A DNA stretch of 64,000 nt from positions 45,723 to 109,722 of IMG/VR virus record IMGVR_UViG_3300042731_011319. One strand, given 5' to 3'. A model generated the notes under the pieces. It did no database searches and was not told the origin of the DNA. It saw nothing but the letters and a program-made list of their open reading frames with translations. This stretch comes from a virus. The translations under genes were made by a program, and so were the position numbers. Shown in pieces: positions 18,349 through 26,699 of this stretch; within the stretch, counting starts at the first letter, position 1; every line of letters starts with the position of its first letter.

Positions 18349-18382
18349 ATTAAATTTAAAGTAGTTGTTAAAAAAAGAAAAT

Positions 18383-19201
18383 CTAAACCTTTATCCATTT
18401 TTCTGGCCTCAAGTCTTTTGCGTTATCTAGTCCTAATTTATAGTTATCAAGTTTAAGATTCGAGCCAAACCATATTTGCGGACATATGACAATTTGATCG
18501 GAGTGAGTATTTAACCATGCTCCCCACCATGAAAACGATGAGTTTGCTATTATATTATAGTTACACAAAGACATCAACCACATATCTATATAATCTTTAT
18601 TGCCCTCCATAAAAATAAATCTATCCCCTTTAAAATTTTCTTTGCACCATGGTATATCATCAGAAAAAATCAAGAATTTAACTCCGTCCCCAATCAAGCT
18701 AATCGATTCTAAATAATACTCTAAACCACATACTGGATGTTGATCAGATAATGTTAAATAATCGCCCCGCCTAACATGTATTGAGCATGTAAAATCATTT
18801 AAGAATCTACCGTACTTGCTAGTGATAATATCCATGCTGCTCTCATCGATGCTAAATAAAGATATTATGTCATCTCTGTTATGAGCGAAATATCTTTCGC
18901 TTTGGAAATACCCTGACAACTTAAGATTGGGCTCATAAGGTATCTTAGCATACTCGAACGCAGGTTCTTGATAAATAGTAGCCGTAGTAAAATCATCGGA
19001 AAACACAACATTTCGTAATATATTCTCTTTGTAGCTACTAATAGCGCCATGTGGCGAAAAAACATCATTCGGGTCAAACGCGCAGTTATCATCATTATCT
19101 AGAGCCATAGAAAAGGCCGCAGATATTTGAAACATATAATTCCCCAAACCTCCCATTAGCGATGTTGTTATCATTTTTATATTTAGAATAGATTTGTACA
19201 T
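18383..19201 (-). CDS. GT11 alpha-1,2-fucosyltransferase-like enzyme
   Basis: About 263-272 residues. The N-terminal GGLGNYMFQISAAFSMA, HVRRGDYL near residues 142-149, and NYNIIANSSFSWWGAWLN are the three diagnostic GT11 motifs, the HxRRGDY arginines binding GDP-fucose. An internal ATG at 19174, 9 bases after the upstream stop, is the better start; the first one overlaps the previous gene by 19 bases. GDP-fucose can be supplied by gmd and fcl at 45537-47509. Family confidence is high; linkage is presumed. Confidence 0.88.
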   Translation of the reverse strand: MYKSILNIKMITTSLMGGLGNYMFQISAAFSMALDNDDNCAFDPNDVFSPHGAISSYKENILRNVVFSDDFTTATIYQEPAFEYAKIPYEPNLKLSGYFQSERYFAHNRDDIISLFSIDESSMDIITSKYGRFLNDFTCSIHVRRGDYLTLSDQHPVCGLEYYLESISLIGDGVKFLIFSDDIPWCKENFKGDRFIFMEGNKDYIDMWLMSLCNYNIIANSSFSWWGAWLNTHSDQIVICPQIWFGSNLKLDNYKLGLDNAKDLRPEKWIKV

Positions 19202-19890
19202 GCGGCGCCATACCCGCGAGCGTATTCAAAAAATAAATCTTTATTATCTTTATAAATATGCGTCCACAGAACTTGATCTGTCCAGATATTATTTCTATCC
19301 ACTAATTTATCAAGGTATTGTTTATATAAAACAGCAAATTTATTTATCATATTTTTATGAATTACGAATGATGTGCCAGCTATATGTTGGTAATAGTTAT
19401 CGCGTTTAACTTCTTGCTCAATATAATCTTTGCTAGAAGAATATATTAACTTGTCTTTTGGTAAATTATTCAATTTACCAATATTTGGAAAAGGAACAGA
19501 AGGAGGAGGTTCCGTGCGGTAATTACATATACCTGCATCTACCCATGCAAAAAAATCTGACGAAAAAGGATTTATTTTCGAAGCCCGTTCAATCATGAAA
19601 ATTTTTTCATTCCATATTAAATTCAATTCTACAGAAGGACAATGAGTCGCATCTGTAATCATTTTATTTTTGTATTTATATGTTGTAAATTCTTCAATAT
19701 CAAACTCTATATAATACGTAGGCAATTCTTTCCTGTATTTTTTTGCTAATTTAATACTTTCTTTATCCCCAAAAAACGCATAAGGGCAATTAATTTTTAA
19801 GGTATTTTTAAACCAATTATTATATTTAATATCGTGTTTGTTTTTAACAGCCCAATATCCAGATACACAAGTTAATTTTGAATTATTCAT
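19183..19890 (-). CDS. HtrL/YibB-like glycosyltransferase
   Basis: About 235 residues. The pattern of an N-terminal CVSGYWAV strand, a W-V-D-A-G-I-C-N motif mid-protein, and HIAGTSFVIHKN followed by WTDQVLWTHIY resembles the HtrL/YibB (WlaTC) family of putative glycosyltransferases. I chose the ATG at 19890 because it overlaps the upstream stop as ATGA; the longer frame starting at 19911 would overlap by 25 bases. Moderately confident. Confidence 0.65.
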   Translation of the reverse strand: MNNSKLTCVSGYWAVKNKHDIKYNNWFKNTLKINCPYAFFGDKESIKLAKKYRKELPTYYIEFDIEEFTTYKYKNKMITDATHCPSVELNLIWNEKIFMIERASKINPFSSDFFAWVDAGICNYRTEPPPSVPFPNIGKLNNLPKDKLIYSSSKDYIEQEVKRDNYYQHIAGTSFVIHKNMINKFAVLYKQYLDKLVDRNNIWTDQVLWTHIYKDNKDLFFEYARGYGAACTNLF

Positions 19891-20654
19891 ACTCGTGTAA
19901 GTTTTTTCCAATCAACTTTGCCCTCAGTTGAGTTATTGAATATAAGACTTCCATATTCTGAATCAGAATCTTCTAGACTTTTAGCGCCGCAATAGTTTAA
20001 AAAATCTTGTTTGTAAGCGGCGCCATTAAGCGAATCGAATACTGGAGGTCTCATAAGTATTTGGTCAATGTGGTCATTCCATGGCAATTGCTTTAATATT
20101 TTAGACACAGAATTAATATGAAAAGCTTGAGCAACTGTACCCCACGATGGCATCAGTTTATAAAAACCGTCAGATATATGCCTCGATTCATCAAATTGCA
20201 ATTCAGGTGAAAACTCTATAATTTTCCCGTTGATATTTTCTTTACCTGTTGTTATAAAAAATTTAACAAAATCTAAATCTAGTTCAGATGCCTTGTTTAA
20301 TATGGAAGAAAATACAGAAGTGGCGCCCCCTATTTTAATTTCAACATCATCTTCTATAACAAGAAGCCAAGAAGGAAAGTCGGGATAAAAATTATAATTA
20401 AGATGGTAATCTTTCAACAATTTAACATAAGACAAATTACATCCCAGTTTGCCAGGAAGCCATTTCCACTTATCAATATATTGATGGGTATGATAATTAT
20501 TTTTTCTATCAATTGATTCAAAATGGCTGTAATGATCAATAGCATTTACCGCGTCAAATAATTCTAAATTATCTAAATTTAATTTAGCCTGATTGAAATT
20601 GATAAGACGATTGTGATCTTTAGTAAAAGTGATCATGTAAGATTTAAAATTCAT
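19887..20654 (-). CDS. GT25-type glycosyltransferase 1
   Basis: 255 residues. KLGCNLSYVKLLKDY matches the 'GxxGCxxSH' helix of LPS GT25 enzymes, and WLLVIEDDVEIK is the acidic metal motif. The C-terminal part (WGTVAQAFHINS) agrees with the family's acceptor-side strand. GT25 enzymes add galactose or glucose to LPS or collagen-like proteins. Two bases separate it from the next upstream gene. Confidence 0.8.
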   Translation of the reverse strand: MNFKSYMITFTKDHNRLINFNQAKLNLDNLELFDAVNAIDHYSHFESIDRKNNYHTHQYIDKWKWLPGKLGCNLSYVKLLKDYHLNYNFYPDFPSWLLVIEDDVEIKIGGATSVFSSILNKASELDLDFVKFFITTGKENINGKIIEFSPELQFDESRHISDGFYKLMPSWGTVAQAFHINSVSKILKQLPWNDHIDQILMRPPVFDSLNGAAYKQDFLNYCGAKSLEDSDSEYGSLIFNNSTEGKVDWKKLTRV

Positions 20655-20655
20655 T

Positions 20656-21465
20656 CTAATGTATTTTTTGGGCAGTCTTTATGACCATAAAGGGATTATT
20701 TTTTGTTTTGTGCTGATCTAGATCGAGTGTTTTTGAGATGTAATCAAAAAACGGATAATGGCCTGCACCAATAGCCCTATCTTGAGCGGTTTGAGCTTGT
20801 ACTTCTAATATTTTAGTGCCTGGTTCGCAAAAAAATAAATTACTCATGCATGCTCCGTGTGCGCATATAATAAATTTAGCTTGATTGAATAAAAAAACCT
20901 GCATCCGAAAAGGCATTTCTTCGAGAACAACAGAGCGCATCCGACTTCCGTATATATTTTTTAATTTTTCTTCAACTTTATCTACCCCTAATATTTCTCG
21001 TCTTTCTTTTCCGTTAGTTTGATTGGGGTTCGCTAGTTTTAATTCTTCGTCACTTATTAGTTCGGTAGGCTCTCCCCTTTTGATTAATAATATTTCAGGG
21101 GCCGAACAATAAAGCTTGTTCATTTCATCAACCAAGGCTTTGATATCTAAGCGGTTGAATATAAATTTTCTGAAAGATTCAAAATTAGCAAAGTCATTTT
21201 CGCCTTCCTTCCTCTGGCAAACAACATGTTCATAATCAAGAGAATCAAAGGAGTCTAGTGCTAATTCGTGATTTTTCGCTCCAGAAATTTCTTCGTAAAA
21301 AGATGCGAAGTTTCCTAATGTCTGATGGATGCTTTTTAATCTGAAGACATCGGTATAATCAAAAACTCCAGATAAAAATTCAGGATATAAACAATCACAA
21401 ATAAAATGTGCATAGTGGAATAAATTCCCGCCAGTACGCTCATTAGTAACTTTGATAGGTTTCAT
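20656..21465 (-). CDS. GT61-type glycosyltransferase (DUF563)
   Basis: 269 residues. The C-terminal IICAHGACMSNLFFCEPGTK is the hallmark of GT61/DUF563 enzymes, and GNLFHYAHFICDCLYPEFLS near the start matches the family's 'N..HFl.D..P.l' motif. GT61 includes plant xylosyltransferases and EOGT. A basic segment (ILLIKRGEP) lies mid-protein. The acceptor is unknown. Confidence 0.82.
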   Translation of the reverse strand: MKPIKVTNERTGGNLFHYAHFICDCLYPEFLSGVFDYTDVFRLKSIHQTLGNFASFYEEISGAKNHELALDSFDSLDYEHVVCQRKEGENDFANFESFRKFIFNRLDIKALVDEMNKLYCSAPEILLIKRGEPTELISDEELKLANPNQTNGKERREILGVDKVEEKLKNIYGSRMRSVVLEEMPFRMQVFLFNQAKFIICAHGACMSNLFFCEPGTKILEVQAQTAQDRAIGAGHYPFFDYISKTLDLDQHKTKNNPFMVIKTAQKIH

Positions 21466-21470
21466 TTCTT

Positions 21471-22274
21471 TTAATTACACTTCTTGGGGGTTTCCCATGA
21501 ATGCTTGTATACAAATTTTCTTTTGCTCATTGTTATTGCATTATAAACGCTTGAGTTCTTAAAATCAACAGAAGTAGGGTCGGGAAATGAATCCATGAAA
21601 AATTTAGTTAATTTCACGACATAGGGAGGAGTATTTAAAAATATATCTGACCTGAATTTATTATCGTTAAGCCAATCTGGTGATTCAGCCCTGGAACCAT
21701 ATTCAGAATTCATGTCTAAACCTTTTGCATAGCAACAATTGACCCATTCATCTCTAAATTTATTATCAGTAAAAAATAAATCTTTAAAAATAGAATTCAT
21801 CCATAAGAAGGTGTGCATTTTTTGCATTTTACTCCAATAAATATCACATCCCTCTTTCCATTTGTTGATGATGTAGGAAGATTTTTCTGACAGTATGAAC
21901 CAGCTAGCACACCCTATGAAGTCAGTTTTTGGGTCTATGCATGCATGATACATCCATATACCTGAATGAGACACGGCTTCTTGAGCCCAGTGATCCAAGG
22001 GCTGCATGCAAAGCAAGGAAGCGTCAGCCCATATACCCCCGTGATTTTTTAATAAAGATAAGCGTATGATATCGCTTTTAGCAGGCTTTCTTATATCTTT
22101 ACTTTTGTCATAAATATAATCTATGTCATCAACATGATCTTTTAAATTATTGAAATCTATATAATGAATTTTCCAATCTGGGTTATTGATTTCCCAGGAT
22201 TCAGACACTTCGCGATATAACCATGGAGCATTGTCCCATCCTTGCAGACATAGTAAGAAAATATTTTTGTTCAT
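21471..22274 (-). CDS. Capsular polysaccharide-type glycosyltransferase (GT32-like) 1
   Basis: 267 residues. KSDIIRLSLLKNHGGIWADA contains the 'SD..R...L...GG.w.D.D' signature of the Caps_synth/OCH1-like GT32 group, near residues 68-88. The first part, CLQGWDNAPWLYREVSESWE, fits the same fold. A related but divergent gene is at 24400-25110. It overlaps the upstream gene by 4 bases. Confidence 0.82.
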   Translation of the reverse strand: MNKNIFLLCLQGWDNAPWLYREVSESWEINNPDWKIHYIDFNNLKDHVDDIDYIYDKSKDIRKPAKSDIIRLSLLKNHGGIWADASLLCMQPLDHWAQEAVSHSGIWMYHACIDPKTDFIGCASWFILSEKSSYIINKWKEGCDIYWSKMQKMHTFLWMNSIFKDLFFTDNKFRDEWVNCCYAKGLDMNSEYGSRAESPDWLNDNKFRSDIFLNTPPYVVKLTKFFMDSFPDPTSVDFKNSSVYNAITMSKRKFVYKHSWETPKKCN

Positions 22275-22927
22275 TTATTAATGTTGAATTTTAAAATAGT
22301 CTTACCTTGCCAGGGATCAATTTCTGATGGAACAATATCAAACTTAAATAAATATTTTGCCACTGCAAGGTCTTCGTATATATCATTGTATCTAACTTGA
22401 TTAAGCCCAGTAAAACCTTTCCATTTGTTTAATGCATGCGAGCTTAGAAAATAAGTAGTACCGCCATCAATCCAGTCTATGTACTCTCCATCGTATCGCT
22501 TGTTGTACCAAGGGGAATCTTCTTTTACTCTGCCAATGTGCCAGCCTCTTTTACCACCTTTATGTCTAGGCTTAAGTTTAAAGCCGCAATAATGATGGTT
22601 CTTTAATTCATTATATAGATTTGCTTCGCGATGAACGTTCCATTTAATGAAGTCTATGTCGTCATCTATTTTCCAGAAATAATCATAAAGGTCTGCATAT
22701 CCACGGTTAGATAGATAAGTGTAAATCGCAAACATTTTCTCTGGAAGGTCTTCGTATAGATCCCTGCATTTTAATTGAATGACATTTTCTTCTAATTCTT
22801 TTTCTTCTTCGCCGCCAACAAAAATTAAATAATCGCCAAGGTGCCATTTATTAACACGAGCTTTTATTTCTTCTACTCTGTGGATATATTTATGGCAACA
22901 TACAAAAACTTTTAGAATTTTTTTCAT
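22271..22927 (-). CDS. GT-A glycosyltransferase with DDD motif (GT31-like) 1
   Basis: 218 residues. DLPEKMFAIYTYL followed by WKIDDDIDF gives the metal-binding DxD of galactosyltransferase-like GT31 folds. HIGRV..., IDGGTTYFLSSHALNKW and YEDLAVAKYL give the downstream GT-A features. The same order appears in the protein at 30493-31125, so the two are paralogues. A 59-base gap follows on the upstream side, long for this cluster. Confidence 0.75.
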   Translation of the reverse strand: MKKILKVFVCCHKYIHRVEEIKARVNKWHLGDYLIFVGGEEEKELEENVIQLKCRDLYEDLPEKMFAIYTYLSNRGYADLYDYFWKIDDDIDFIKWNVHREANLYNELKNHHYCGFKLKPRHKGGKRGWHIGRVKEDSPWYNKRYDGEYIDWIDGGTTYFLSSHALNKWKGFTGLNQVRYNDIYEDLAVAKYLFKFDIVPSEIDPWQGKTILKFNINK

Positions 22928-22986
22928 TAAAATAAAATTTCCCTCTTTAAATGATTTGTTTTAACCTTACTTGATTTAATATGATT

Positions 22987-23601
22987 TTATGACCATTTTT
23001 TGTAATTCATGAATTTAAAATCATTTGCATAAACATGCTCCAATATATTTAAAGACTCTTTGCTTAAAATTTGATCCTTGTCTTTGTTGCCCCCTTGGTT
23101 CTTATGAGGTATATCTGTTTCGATTCCAAGCGTAGATAGAACTTTAGGCAGTTCATTGCTGATGTTTTCTAACCTAATCAGGTTATCGACAAGAAGGTTG
23201 TTGCGAAAATAAAAGCAATTCCATTGAAGCTGAAAATGTAAATCTATCTTGTTTGGATTGGAGGTCTTTGTTAAATTTTTACATACAAAATCATTTATAT
23301 CAGAGCATGGATCTATTCTCTTTTTTTTTGAAAGATAAAAATAAGCCGAAATGAATTTGTCAATAGGGTGCCTAGATATTCCAAATGTTGTTAGGTTCGA
23401 CCATTCTTTGGGGTTTAGATAAATGTCGGCAAGTTTCATCCATTCTTTTTTATCATCTTTTTTGACAACAGCCCTATCTTTGAGAATATTTCTGGTAATG
23501 CTGGTTTGAGCTGCTTTATTAATAGGAATGTAGGCGAACTGGCCAAGCCTGTCAAAAATAACAGGATTGGGAAGCTTGAAAAGATATTCGAACTTATCCA
23601 T
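22987..23601 (-). CDS. Sulfotransferase 2, divergent
   Basis: About 204 residues from the ATG at 23601 (the longer start at 23616 overlaps the upstream gene further). AYIPINKAAQTSITRNIL corresponds to the PAPS loop (usual HxPKxAGTS; here Asn precedes Lys), and ISRHPIDKFISAYFYL is the 3'-phosphate motif RxPxxRxxSxY in altered form. LIRLENIS and a terminal F.Y segment complete the family pattern. Activity is less certain because the loop is modified. Confidence 0.7.
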   Translation of the reverse strand: MDKFEYLFKLPNPVIFDRLGQFAYIPINKAAQTSITRNILKDRAVVKKDDKKEWMKLADIYLNPKEWSNLTTFGISRHPIDKFISAYFYLSKKKRIDPCSDINDFVCKNLTKTSNPNKIDLHFQLQWNCFYFRNNLLVDNLIRLENISNELPKVLSTLGIETDIPHKNQGGNKDKDQILSKESLNILEHVYANDFKFMNYKKWS

Positions 23602-24391
23602 GTTTAAAAATTTCAAGGAAAGCTTTATTTTTCGCCTCGAATTCTGATAGTCCAGATGAAATTAAAGACCATTTTTTACTAAAATAAGTCTTACCTAAAT
23701 GAGATGTAAACTTTTTCGGTTTTTTATCATGATCTAAATGGAAACCAATAGAGTCAAAAGAAAATTTAATAGATTTACCTCTTATTAAAAATCTTCTGGC
23801 AATATCAAAATCTTCCCCTCCCCATCCTCGAAAATTTTCATCTAACCCATCAACCTCTAAGAAGTCGTTTTTTTTACAAGACCAATTTCCTCCATGCATT
23901 CTCTTGGCTACAGTATTCTTGCCGTCAAAAATATAAGGCCTTTCTTTTTTTTCAATAAACCTGGCTCTTCTATCTTTAGTCGCTAAAGACAATATAGAAT
24001 TAAAATCATTTTTAATCACATCACTTGTAATCAGGGAGACTTTATCCGTAGGGATAGAAGGGTATAAGCCAGCAACTACATCATCGTTAAATTTCAAATG
24101 AGATGCTATGTGATTTGGGGACCAAATTATATCAGAATTACCAAAGATAAATCTATCTCCAGATGCTAGTTCTGCGCCCCGATTCCATATATACGCAAGT
24201 CTATACCCTTTGTTTGGACGACTAAAATACTTTATGCCTTCTTTTTCTAAGTATTCTATTGTTCCATCTGTTGAGCCATCGTCTGCTATAATAATCTCAA
24301 AGTCTTTTTCTGTTTGGTATTTTAAACTTTCAATACTTAACTTTAGTGCAGATAAATTATTGTAGGACGATAATATTAAAGACGCTTGCAT
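23594..24391 (-). CDS. GT2 family glycosyltransferase
   Basis: 265 residues with a standard GT2 layout: LILSSYNNLSALKLSIESL at the N-terminus, IIIADDGSTDGT, a NSDIIW metal motif in the DxD position, and GLDENFRGWGGEDFD carrying the ED catalytic pair near residue 190. The C-terminal galactosyltransferase-like half suggests chondroitin-synthase-type or galactofuranosyl-type members. Overlaps the sulfotransferase gene by 8 bases. Confidence 0.88.
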   Translation of the reverse strand: MQASLILSSYNNLSALKLSIESLKYQTEKDFEIIIADDGSTDGTIEYLEKEGIKYFSRPNKGYRLAYIWNRGAELASGDRFIFGNSDIIWSPNHIASHLKFNDDVVAGLYPSIPTDKVSLITSDVIKNDFNSILSLATKDRRARFIEKKERPYIFDGKNTVAKRMHGGNWSCKKNDFLEVDGLDENFRGWGGEDFDIARRFLIRGKSIKFSFDSIGFHLDHDKKPKKFTSHLGKTYFSKKWSLISSGLSEFEAKNKAFLEIFKHG

Positions 24392-24399
24392 TTTGATTC

Positions 24400-25110
24400 T
24401 TAAAGATCAGTAGGTTTTTTATTGATTGACGACAAGTATTCAATCATATCTTTTTTATTTGGTCTTTTGTAAGTATGACAATAAAAGTTTTCAAGATACA
24501 TGTCGTTTCTACCGACAAAGCTATGAGTTGATTTTTCGTCTACTTGAACCATATTATTAATTGTTTTTTTTATTTTTTCATCAGAATCGTATAGTTCTGA
24601 TATAACAGAAAAAACGGCATGGTATTCAAAGTCCTTATTCCGATCAAACATAAACCTTTTCTGAAAATTTTCTCGCCACCGTTGTATAATGTAGGAATCT
24701 TTATTCGGACTCAAAAGAAAAAAACTAGCAATTTCTTTGGGGCCCGCATCGTTGATAAGTCTCGGCATGTACCTATATGCAAAGAAGCCTTCTTCATTAA
24801 GATAATCTTTTGCGATATCATTCATGCCAGTAATTGGATATAAGCTAGCATCAGCCCAAACACCCCCATATCTTTCGAGTAAAAGAAGTCTTAATAGGTC
24901 TGACTTATGGGACAAGCGAGCCCTATAAGGAGAATTTTCAAGGATGTCAAAAAAATCAGGCACATAAAATTTAACATTCTTAAAAGAAATAATATTTACC
25001 TCCCAATCTTTATTTAAATTTTTCCATCTTTCTATACATTCGCGGTTTAACTCTGGGATCTTTGGGGATTTCTCCCCTTGAAACCAGCACATCCATATTG
25101 TCTTATTCAT
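24400..25110 (-). CDS. Capsular polysaccharide-type glycosyltransferase (GT32-like) 2
   Basis: About 236 residues from the ATG at 25110, which overlaps the upstream gene by 8 bases. LSHKSDLLRLLLLERYGGVW followed by ADASL is the GT32/Caps_synth signature. The N-terminal WMCWFQGEKSPKIP matches 'IW.cW.QG...aP'. It is a paralogue of the gene at 21471-22274. Confidence 0.82.
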   Translation of the reverse strand: MNKTIWMCWFQGEKSPKIPELNRECIERWKNLNKDWEVNIISFKNVKFYVPDFFDILENSPYRARLSHKSDLLRLLLLERYGGVWADASLYPITGMNDIAKDYLNEEGFFAYRYMPRLINDAGPKEIASFFLLSPNKDSYIIQRWRENFQKRFMFDRNKDFEYHAVFSVISELYDSDEKIKKTINNMVQVDEKSTHSFVGRNDMYLENFYCHTYKRPNKKDMIEYLSSINKKPTDL

Positions 25111-25762
25111 AACTAACACTTCCTCCTGTTTTGTTTTTGTTCCACTTTTTTAAATTATATTGCTCGCCCCATTTTCTGCCAGCATCTTGAAATACACCGT
25201 TGAAATTTATCCGATTAACATGTTTTAAATGATTGGAGTCTTCGGCCCTGGTTTGTTTGTGGTGATTAATTAGCAATTGCTCTGGGTCAATAGATTCTTC
25301 TGAAGCCGCAAAAGGCTCATATACATTTTTTGTAAAAAAATCTTTGCTCCACATGGTTGGGTTAAACGAAAACTCAAAAAAATGATGAAAATGAAAACCA
25401 ATATATTCATAATTACTGGCGACTAACTCTCTCATATTAAATGGAATAAGTAAATCCCAATCATCTTCGAGCCAAATAACATAACCGTTTAAATTATCTA
25501 GCTCATTATATGCAGAACTGATCACATGTTTTGCGGCCGAATAGAAACATGCCTTATCCGATATATGTAGGTCTTGAGTGCCCCCAAGAAAATTTTTAAA
25601 GTTACTTACAGCTTCTTCTGTTTTTTTGAATGGAGAGTCTAAATTAATAAACCATTTATAGTTAATATTTTGCTCTCTAAGTATGTCAAAAAATGGAGGC
25701 AGTGTCTGATTGTGCAAATCAGGTCTATCAATTGCTGTAGTTAATATATATAAGTCATGCAT
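25103..25762 (-). CDS. Putative GT-A glycosyltransferase
   Basis: 219 residues. YVIWLEDDWDLLIPF mid-protein resembles the acidic metal motif of GT-A enzymes, and an N-terminal LYILTTAIDRPDLHNQTLPP is like the first strand and helix of GT2 folds. I cannot place it in a numbered family. Its overlaps with glycosyltransferase genes on both sides support a role in the same glycan. Confidence 0.6.
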   Translation of the reverse strand: MHDLYILTTAIDRPDLHNQTLPPFFDILREQNINYKWFINLDSPFKKTEEAVSNFKNFLGGTQDLHISDKACFYSAAKHVISSAYNELDNLNGYVIWLEDDWDLLIPFNMRELVASNYEYIGFHFHHFFEFSFNPTMWSKDFFTKNVYEPFAASEESIDPEQLLINHHKQTRAEDSNHLKHVNRINFNGVFQDAGRKWGEQYNLKKWNKNKTGGSVSYE

Positions 25763-26699
25763 TTTGAGAGGTCTTGATTACTTCTAGCCACTTTTTGTTT
25801 ACAGCATCTATAGAGAAATTTAGTATACTAAAATTAAAAGCATTTTCTATAATTTTTGCAACTGCTTTAGGATTGCTGTTTGCCCAATTAATTTTATCAA
25901 CAAGATCAGATAGATCTTTTTTGATTGGTATATAATGCTCCATGGGAACCAAATCTTTTTCATAGTATGCTTTATGAAAGCGCTCCTGTAAAAAAGTCAA
26001 ACGATGAGACTGAAGAAAGTATTTAACCCTTGGGCTCCAGCCAGAAGCCTGTAGGTCAATAAAATAACTGTAACCAAGAACAGCATCTTCTAGAGAAATA
26101 AAGTTTTGGTCATTTTTATTAGGCTTTGCAAATTTTGCATCAATTAAATCCGGGTTCTGCTCGCTAAGATCAACCAAAGGGCCACGAAGTTTTGGGTATT
26201 TTGTGCCACGCCAAAACATTTTTGAGGAAGCTGGCTTTGACTCTCCAGCAGTACGGATTTTAATAAAGTAACGATCATATTTCATTCCACACCAATCCCA
26301 AAAAGTGAAATCGGGGCAACAAATAAAATCTGGATGATTCCTTAAGTTAAGGGGGCATTCCGGTTCGTTTTTATCAATGTAAGACTGAAATAAAATGGGT
26401 TCAGTTGATTGATTTATGATATCAGCTTTGGGTGGGACATCTATAAAATAAATTTTAACTGGATTGAAGTCTGGAAAGTTTAGAGCCGTATCAGCCCTTT
26501 CAATCTGCTTGATAAAGCTAACTGCTTTTGAGTTTTTTGCATCAAATTTCCATGGAGAGTGATCATAGTAATGGTTTAATAATGAACCATTCTTTTTTTC
26601 AACTACAACCCTGCCAAACCGAAAGCGATCCTCTTCGCAAGTAAGGTCAAAATCAAAAGGTTTTCCTATAATTCTGTATGGTGTAAAATCAGAGCTCAC
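25755..26699 (-). CDS. GT90-type glycosyltransferase (CAP10-like)
   Basis: 314 residues. MFWRGTKYPKLRGPLVDLSE, YFIDLQASGWSPRVKYFLQS, and PMEHYIPIKKDLSDLVDKI are the consecutive motifs of the CAP10/LpsA GT90 family (WRG, D..G...S.R...L, and HYVPI..DLSDL). GT90 enzymes transfer xylose or glucose in eukaryotes and some bacterial LPS loci. It overlaps the GHKL ATPase gene by 11 bases. Confidence 0.85.
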   Translation of the reverse strand: MSSDFTPYRIIGKPFDFDLTCEEDRFRFGRVVVEKKNGSLLNHYYDHSPWKFDAKNSKAVSFIKQIERADTALNFPDFNPVKIYFIDVPPKADIINQSTEPILFQSYIDKNEPECPLNLRNHPDFICCPDFTFWDWCGMKYDRYFIKIRTAGESKPASSKMFWRGTKYPKLRGPLVDLSEQNPDLIDAKFAKPNKNDQNFISLEDAVLGYSYFIDLQASGWSPRVKYFLQSHRLTFLQERFHKAYYEKDLVPMEHYIPIKKDLSDLVDKINWANSNPKAVAKIIENAFNFSILNFSIDAVNKKWLEVIKTSQNA